This document shows positions 58,490 to 64,000 of a stretch of 64,000 nt of DNA, piece after piece. Position 1 is the first letter of the stretch. Each line of letters opens with the position of its first letter. A program made the translations under genes and the position numbers. The notes under the pieces are model-generated. The model made no database searches, had not been told where the DNA came from, and was given only the letters and a program-made list of their open reading frames with translations. Source of the DNA: Blepharisma stoltei (Eukaryota; Ciliophora; Heterotrichea; Heterotrichida; Blepharismidae); NCBI GenBank assembly GCA_914767885.1, contig CAJZBQ010000037.1, forward strand, positions 186,001 to 250,000, given 5' to 3'.

Positions 58490-60058
58490 ATGGAAGGGAA
58501 AAAGCGTCCAAAATTAGAGACCAATGCCCTTCTCCAGCTTAAAAGCGTAATATTCTACTCAGATGACCACTGTTGTAGCCGATACAGGCGACTTCAACCA
58601 GATCAAGCAATTCTCTCCTCAAGACGCTACTACAAATCCCACCTTAATTTTAGCTGCAGCTCAAAAGCCTGAATATGAACATCTCCTTCACGATGCTATT
58701 TTATTCGCAAGAAATAAAGGATCACAAGGAGATGATCTATCCCTACATTTATGAATTTTCCCTTACTCCCCCCCCCCCTTCGTGAGCGAACAAAAAAATT
58801 TTGTTCGCTCACGGAGGGGGGTTAATTTTTTTTTTTTAAAAACAATTTATATATAAATTTTATAAAAAAATATTTTTTTTCGAAATTTAAAAAAAATCCT
58901 AATTTGCAAAAATTGGGAAGCAAATATTAATTTAATTTGCAAAATTTATGTTTTAAAACGCAATTTTGTTTAAAATTAAACAGAATTAGCTCTAGATTTC
59001 ATTATACTAATTATCACTTATATATCAAAATTTTTTTCCATTAAAATTTTTTCTATTAAAAAAATTTTTGTTCACTCACGGAGGGTGGGGTTTTTGGTCA
59101 AAAAATGGCGATTTTTCTAATGGTTTTGTTCGCTCACGGAGGGGGGGGGGGGGAGTTAATATAATAATTTTATTACCAATTTAATATATTAAATTACATA
59201 AGACATAGAATAATTAAGGACGTGTGTGACAAACTTGCAGTGAATTTTGGTATGGAAATCTTGAAAATCGTCCCTGGCTATGTATCTACAGAAGTTGATG
59301 CAAGACTGAGCTTTGACAGAGAAGGAACTATTGAAAGAGCCAGAAAAATAATAAAGCTTTATGAAGATGCTGGCTACGGTAAAGATAGAATTTTAATAAA
59401 GATTGCAAGCACATGGGAAGGAATCAAAGCAGCAGAAGCATTAGAAAGTGAAGGAATCCATTGCAACCTGACTTTATTATTCGGCTTTTACCAAGCCGTT
59501 GCCTGCGCTGAGGCTAATGTCACTTTAATTTCACCATTTGTAGGAAGAATTTTGGACTGGCATAAGAAAAACAGTGGAAGAGACTTCACTGGCCATGAAG
59601 ACCCAGGCGTGCAGTCAGTAACAAGGATTTACAACTATTTCAAAAAGCATGGGCACAAAACCATCATTATGGGTGCCAGCTTTAGAAACACTGGAGAAAT
59701 CATTGAGCTTGCTGGATGTGACAGACTTACTATTGCTCCTCAGCTGCTTAAAGAGCTAGAAGAGATGGACGACCCAAGCTTTACCCTTCAAAAAAGGCTT
59801 TCTACAGAGGATGCTGCCGATATGACAATTCCAAAGGTGGAAAATCTTGATGAAAATAAATTCAGATGGGAGCTAAATGAAGACCAAATGGCGACTGAAA
59901 AGCTGTCTGATGGAATTAGAAGATTTGCAGCTGATTTGAGGAGTTTGGAAGAATTCGTGAATAAAAAGCTGCAAGAGTATCCTATAGAGCAGCATCATGG
60001 AAAGACTGAGCATGGACATCAAGATCATCATGGGCACCATGGGCATCACCATAAGTAA
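58490..60058 (+). CDS. TAL1: Transaldolase
   Basis: A 359-aa class I transaldolase of the pentose phosphate pathway, which transfers dihydroxyacetone units from sedoheptulose 7-phosphate. It begins [19 protein letters not shown], then a 16-nt intron, then [20 protein letters not shown] and [44 protein letters not shown] (Schiff-base Lys in the IKIAST strand), [30 protein letters not shown] and [15 protein letters not shown] follow the family. A 473-bp IES with a MITE nested inside must go to read [19 protein letters not shown]. The C-terminus has an unusual His-rich tail ([19 protein letters not shown]) that may bind metals. Confidence 0.96.
58547..58562 (+). other. 16-nt intron in transaldolase
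   Basis: GTAATATTCTACTCAG. Removal joins [17 protein letters not shown]. Confidence 0.92.
58738..59210. other. IES (473 bp) consisting of a short IES with a MITE nested in it
   Basis: TA-bounded at 58738 and 59211. Within it MITE copy F is flanked by TTA duplications; subtracting the MITE and one TTA leaves 80 bp, the size of the short IES class. Excision of the whole segment restores the conserved transaldolase sequence [15 protein letters not shown]. Excising only the MITE would leave stops. Confidence 0.9.
58766..59155 (+). mobile_element. C/G-ended MITE, copy F
   Basis: A full-length 390-bp copy nearly identical to copy C, flanked by TTA at 58763 and 59156. It sits inside the short IES of the transaldolase gene. 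Confidence 0.95.
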
Positions 60059-60122
60059 TTTAACGGTATTTAGCTTAGCTTGTTTTAATAAAAGGCACCC
60101 GGATTATAATAACCCGCCAAAA

Positions 60123-63100
60123 ATGGAAATCGAAGAGATCCCTGAGGAGCAAGAAGTGATTAATCTTAGTGAGTCTGAAGAATCTGATGAGCTCGTGGAA
60201 GAAGTTCATTTAGACCCCAAAGAAATTAATGATTTGCTGTTTTTAGTGCAGAGTCTTGGGTGCACGAAAACAGTTGGAAATGTGGAAACATACATAAAAA
60301 GCCAAGAGTGTGTTGAATTCTTAAAGGAGCTTTATAAAATATTAACTCCTTGAATGATAAATTCTTTTCTTGTCTGCTAATATAAAGATTAATTTATTTT
60401 AATATCTTTTATCCCTTCTTTAACAATATTTATTAAAAAAATTATTAACTAATTAACTAATTGGTACATAAGCTTAAAAAAAGCTTGCAAATTGTCTTAT
60501 AATTATTTTTACTTATGCCATTCGAGTAAGGAATGAAAATCCTGACAGCACACTTAAAAGATTAGAGCTTGGGGAGTGAAATGTAGTTGAGAGTGATCTA
60601 TTAAAATTGCTTGTAAGTTATCCAGAAGACAGACAACTCGCTTTTTACTGCATTATTGTACTTGTATCTCTTACTGAAAAGCCAGATAAATCGAACTATA
60701 ACCAACAAAAATATATTGAGTCTTTACAAAACTACAAGCTTTCAGTGATAACTTCTAAAGACGCAATAAAAGTAATAGTCAACCATCTTGCTGAATGCTT
60801 ATCTAAGCCGACAGACCAACGAAACGAGCAGCATGATCAAATGCTTGAGCTTATCGTATATCTTTTTCGAAATTTATTGGCTGTTCCTGATAAAACTTCT
60901 CATGTTTTAAAAGCAAGCAAAGGGATCGCGATTTATAATTCTAGAGAAGACAATATGAAAGACCTACAAACGAGATTTCTACATAAACTTGCTGATGAAA
61001 CTGTACTTGAGGCGATTGTTTATCTTTGTCAAGATTTCACGAATCCAGTTGTGAAAAAATTAAATTTGTGCTTTTTGGAAATTTTTTATCATATATAGCC
61101 TAGGTACGAATTTAGCTCTATATGGCTAGGTTAGGAGCGGTTAGCTTATCCTTTATCAACAAATTAAGCCTTTAAGAAAAATCCCTAATTTTGAGAAAAT
61201 CACAGGCAAAAATTTTTTAATATAATTTTTTGTATATTATATTGTGATATATCATTAATAATTGTAATAATTATATCTTCAGCTAATCCTATTAAATGTT
61301 TAACTGCTTGCACCCTAAAATATTAATTTTAGATTTTTCATTTCAAAATTATTTATAAATCCAAACTTTTTTAAATATAAATTTTCAACAAAAATTAACT
61401 GCCCCTTTCTGTTTTATAAGTATTTTATGTTCACTAACGAAGGAGGGAGTTAGGAACATGATTCTCAGCAACAGTTACCAAGTAGCCTATATTTTCAGCT
61501 ATAAATTCTCTAGCTCACATCGAGCTAATGCAGCCCAAGGATATATTTAAAAATTTTCAGCCAGGGTCAATGTGAGCTAAAGAAGCACCAGTTTCTCTTC
61601 TTCAAGCTTTAAGAGAAAAAGAAATGGAAAACCAAAAGCTGCAAATGAAAGAGCTTCCAACCCGTCACTCAAGATTTGGAAGTAGCTATAAAGTTCAGAG
61701 ATCCATGGACAAAACAACATTAGTATATCATAATCCCTTCAAAGAAAGAATAGAAGCCAATAAAATCCCAGGCCAAATGAACCGGGCTCGACCTCAAAGA
61801 AAAGAAAATATGATAAGTCTCCCAAGTAAAAAAAGTGAGCAAGAGCTTGCAAAAATTGATAAATTCTTACTCGAAAAAATCAGGAAATTCGCTGAAGAAG
61901 TGCTTGACCATTGTTTTTCTCCTCTTGTCGAAACAATTTTTGTCGAATTTTACAAAGAATCAGAGAGGCTTGAAGACGAGGACAAGACTTATTATTTTTT
62001 ATTCCAAGCTTTTATGTTTGAATTTTTAAGAAAAAAGCATGCTTGCAAATCGGAGGTATTGGACATTGACGTCTCACCAATTGCTGAAGCTTTAAAGCTT
62101 CCTAATTTTGAATATCTTTATAGGTCATTTCTATATGAATTTAAAAAAACCTCGAAAAAGGAATTCAACACAAGAGAACTTCATGCAGCGTTAAAATTTT
62201 GTACTGAGTTTTTATATATTATTCGTGACATGAATAACTCACAGACAGAAACCACGAGAAGAAGGTTAGGTTAAGTTATTAAAGTCAGACGTCAGCCATG
62301 CCCAAATCTACCAGGATGCATATCTCTTGAGCTTGCACTTGATTCTCGGCCCGAAGTCCGCCTCAGTTCGCCGTAGCCATAAGGTCAGGACTGTTGAGCC
62401 AAAAGGCCAAGCTGACACGTTTCGCCATTTTAATGTATATAAGTCATGAGAAGAAATGCACAAATTTTAATGCAAAATGTTTTTTACCATGAAATTTCGA
62501 GAGTATGTAGGAAGTCGTTTGAGTATTGGAAAGCTGGGGTTAATGATAAAGAATTTTTAGAAGATATAGTTGAATTTACACATATGACGTTTAAAATTCT
62601 TGAAGAATACTCACAAGGAAAAGCTCTGACTGTAAGAACTGATAAACTGTCAAGAAAAAAGAAAAAAAAGGAAAAAGAAGGCGAAGAAGGCGAAGAAGAA
62701 GAAGATGAAGAAAATCAAAGCCAAAATGAAGAGGACGAAGAAACCTCTTATCAAGAAAGGCAGCTTAATTTTGTTGTAGAATTTTCTTTACTGATTGACC
62801 ATGATGTGATTTCAAAATATATTTTCTTGCTGAATGCGTTATGTGTTAATGCTAATACTGAATATTTAAAGTCTCTACTTCCAGTAGTGTGGTGGCACAA
62901 GCGAATTGGGTGGGACTTCCATGTCTGGTAACTCTGAGCCCAGGCCGAAACCCCTGGTTTTCTCGGTAGTGGGTTGCCCTTTTTGTGTCCGCAGACATTT
63001 GCGGGCATCACCATTTCCAATTCAGTCCCTCGCCCTTAGGCCAACTGTATCTACCCTGGCTGGTGTCGTCCTTATTATTTTGGGACCCTTTTAACCGGAG

Positions 63101-64000
63101 GGACCGCCTTGATTCCACATCTAGCCTGCCTCCCCTTTTACCAGGTCATCCCTGAGTAAAAACTCAACCACTTCCGTGATTCGGGGCAAAGCCATCGAGA
63201 GCAGCCTGAGCAGAGAAATCACCCTGCTCCATTTTCGGGTACCCACTGGCTAGGGCGCTGCTGGGAAAAGGATTCACGATTAATTGCCCAAGGATCAGGC
63301 CACAAATCAGCGGGTCTGTGCTTAAGCCCATCGCTTCTGGGCTCCTGATATTGTTGGGCTATATCATTCCTCCTGAAAACCATGCCGGATATACATGGGT
63401 TACCGTCACACGAGAGGACGGGTCGGACGTCATACGCCATTTTATGTATATTATTTTCTTGCTGAAAAGATTCAAAGAAAATACAGACATGGTAAATATA
63501 CATGTGGTTTCATTTTTAGACAAAGTAATTAATGAGTGCATGGCGGATTGGGTTTTATTCCAAATGGAATACATAAATATTTTTGATGAAATTTTGAATG
63601 ATAAAACGTCAAAAAACAACCCGAAATATAAAGATATCTATCATTTAGTTAGTACTATTGTGACGAGATTTTTCGCCCTTTTTGAGAAAAATAGACTTTT
63701 AGTGGTGGAAAGCTTGTTCAAAATTAGTGATAAAAATATTAAAAATCAAATTTTGAGCAATTATGAAGGAATTTCAACTACGAATGCAGAAGACCAAGAT
63801 ATGGATGAAAATATATATTCTCAGCCAAATAAGGAAAAAAAGACAAAATGGGCTAGGGAAGAAGATGAAATTTTGATTGATAATTGGAATACTTTTAAAG
63901 ATCTTGAAAGTGTTTATGAAATATTAGCAGGCCTTTTAAAAGACAAAACTGCCCAGCAAGTCCAAAAAAGAGTCAAAGTATTAAAGCTGAACAAAGGAAT
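60123..64000 (+). CDS. TIMELESS: Timeless/Tof1 replication fork protection protein (partial)
   Basis: Starts MEIEEIPEEQEVINLSESEE and runs off the window. The helical-repeat N-domain reads EINDLLFLVQSLGC, TLKRLELGEWNVVESDLLKL (TGA as Trp), QMLELIVYLFRNLLAVPDKT. It is followed by the hallmark RHSRFGSSYKVQRSMDKTT (animal RHSRFGGSYIVQ), then QNVFYHEISRVCRKSFEYW, a Lys-rich linker, KYIFLLKRFKENTDMVNIHV and a MYB-like segment KTKWAREEDEILIDNWNTFK. With its partner Tipin/Csm3 it stabilises replication forks and the checkpoint. Two IESs and two retroposons interrupt it; each junction falls on conserved sequence when removed. Confidence 0.95.
60333..60513. other. IES, 181 bp, in Timeless
   Basis: TA-bounded AT-rich segment with stops. 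Excision reads EFLKEL-YAIRVRNENPDST, in frame. The inverted ends are weak, so the boundary rests on frame and homology. Confidence 0.65.
61094..61489. mobile_element. IES, 396 bp, containing a decayed MITE, in Timeless
   Basis: TA-bounded at 61094 and 61490, with imperfect inverted ends TATAGCCTAGGTACG and CAAGTAGCCTATA. The inner part up to GAAGGAGGGAG|TTA (61439-61452) resembles a reverse MITE copy. Excision reads CFLEIFYHI-FSAINSLAHIEL, matching animal Timeless (EIFYLMF). Confidence 0.8.
62264..62443 (-). mobile_element. Short retroposon in Timeless
   Basis: A 180-bp GC-rich insertion between CACGAGAAGAA (62253) and CATGAGAAGAA (62444). In reverse it starts TATATACATTAAAATGGCG, the family 5' signature, and ends with CTTTAATAACTTAACCTAAC. 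Excision reads QTETTRR-NAQILMQNVFYH. Confidence 0.88.
62835..63451 (-). mobile_element. Retroposon in Timeless, homologous to the ATPase copy
   Basis: A 617-bp insertion between perfect 15-bp repeats TATTTTCTTGCTGAA at 62820 and 63452. In reverse it starts ATACATAAAATGGCGTATG, shares CATGTATATCCGGCATGG with the copy at 31158, and ends GACTTTAAATATTCAGTATT plus an AT tail. Excision reads SKYIFLL-KRFKENTDMV. Confidence 0.93.

Noticed and set aside
1-64000. CRISPR arrays, bacterial promoters, ribosome binding sites or operons
   Set aside because: The genome is eukaryotic (short spliceosomal introns, eukaryotic protein families); repeated sequences are dispersed elements, not spaced arrays.

Overview
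The window looks like a piece of the germline (micronuclear-type) genome of a heterotrich ciliate, most likely Blepharisma or a close relative. The evidence is internal. Conserved proteins (Rab GTPase, TBC domain, LITAF, SANBR, Timeless, P5B ATPase, exonuclease) read through in-frame TGA codons at Trp-like positions, while TAA and TAG act as stops. Ten introns can be placed, all 15 or 16 nt long (GT...AG). Genes are densely packed, with spacers often under 100 bp. Most importantly, many exons are interrupted by DNA that must be removed to restore a protein.

The interrupting DNA falls into four classes. (1) Short, AT-rich, mostly TA-bounded internal eliminated sequences (IESs), about 43-130 bp. 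(2) A roughly 385-bp MITE with C/G-rich ends (CTCCCCCCCC...CCGTGAGCGAAC), flanked by 3-bp TNA duplications; there are at least seven recognisable copies plus remnants. It fits the Pogo-derived MITE family reported for Blepharisma germline DNA. (3) Other inverted-repeat elements, including a second MITE-like family of about 210 bp seen twice. (4) GC-rich retroposon-like insertions of about 175-645 bp, usually flanked by 11-17 bp target-site duplications; many start with an (A)TAAAATGGC signature and have short-repeat tails. Nesting is clear: a retroposon sits in a MITE inside the TBC gene, and a MITE sits inside a short IES in the transaldolase gene.

Layout. 1-7.2 kb: start of an MGCG protein, patatin-like lipase, SHAQKYF-type MYB, coiled-coil protein, Rab5-like GTPase, ribosomal protein eL18, DHHC palmitoyltransferase. 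7.5-18.8 kb: small unknown proteins, a possible XLF/XRCC4-like protein, coiled-coil proteins, a TBC RabGAP, CCZ1, a CDK10/11-like kinase, an NT-C2 coiled-coil protein. 18.9-25.6 kb: one 1410-aa coiled-coil gene split by eight insertions. 25.6-32.7 kb: an MGCC-starting helical-repeat-like protein and a P5B cation ATPase. 33.4-41 kb: an FCP-like HAD protein lacking catalytic Asp residues, a DEDDh exonuclease, an EF-hand-like protein and a SANBR homologue. 41.4-47.2 kb: ANP32, an SH3 protein, LITAF, an ankyrin-SAM protein, profilin and an unknown basic protein. 47.9-64 kb: a bacterial-type D-Ala-D-Ala carboxypeptidase, an importin-beta protein, a phosphatase fused to a degenerate oligoribonuclease, a small membrane protein, a mitochondrial carrier, an NAD-dependent epimerase, transaldolase and a Timeless homologue that runs off the end.

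The genes do not form a shared pathway, although Rab5-like, TBC and CCZ1 all belong to endosomal traffic. What unites the window is the load of eliminated DNA. IES boundaries were set by restoring reading frame, matching TA or longer direct repeats and, where possible, homology. They are inferences that a somatic (MAC) sequence would settle directly.
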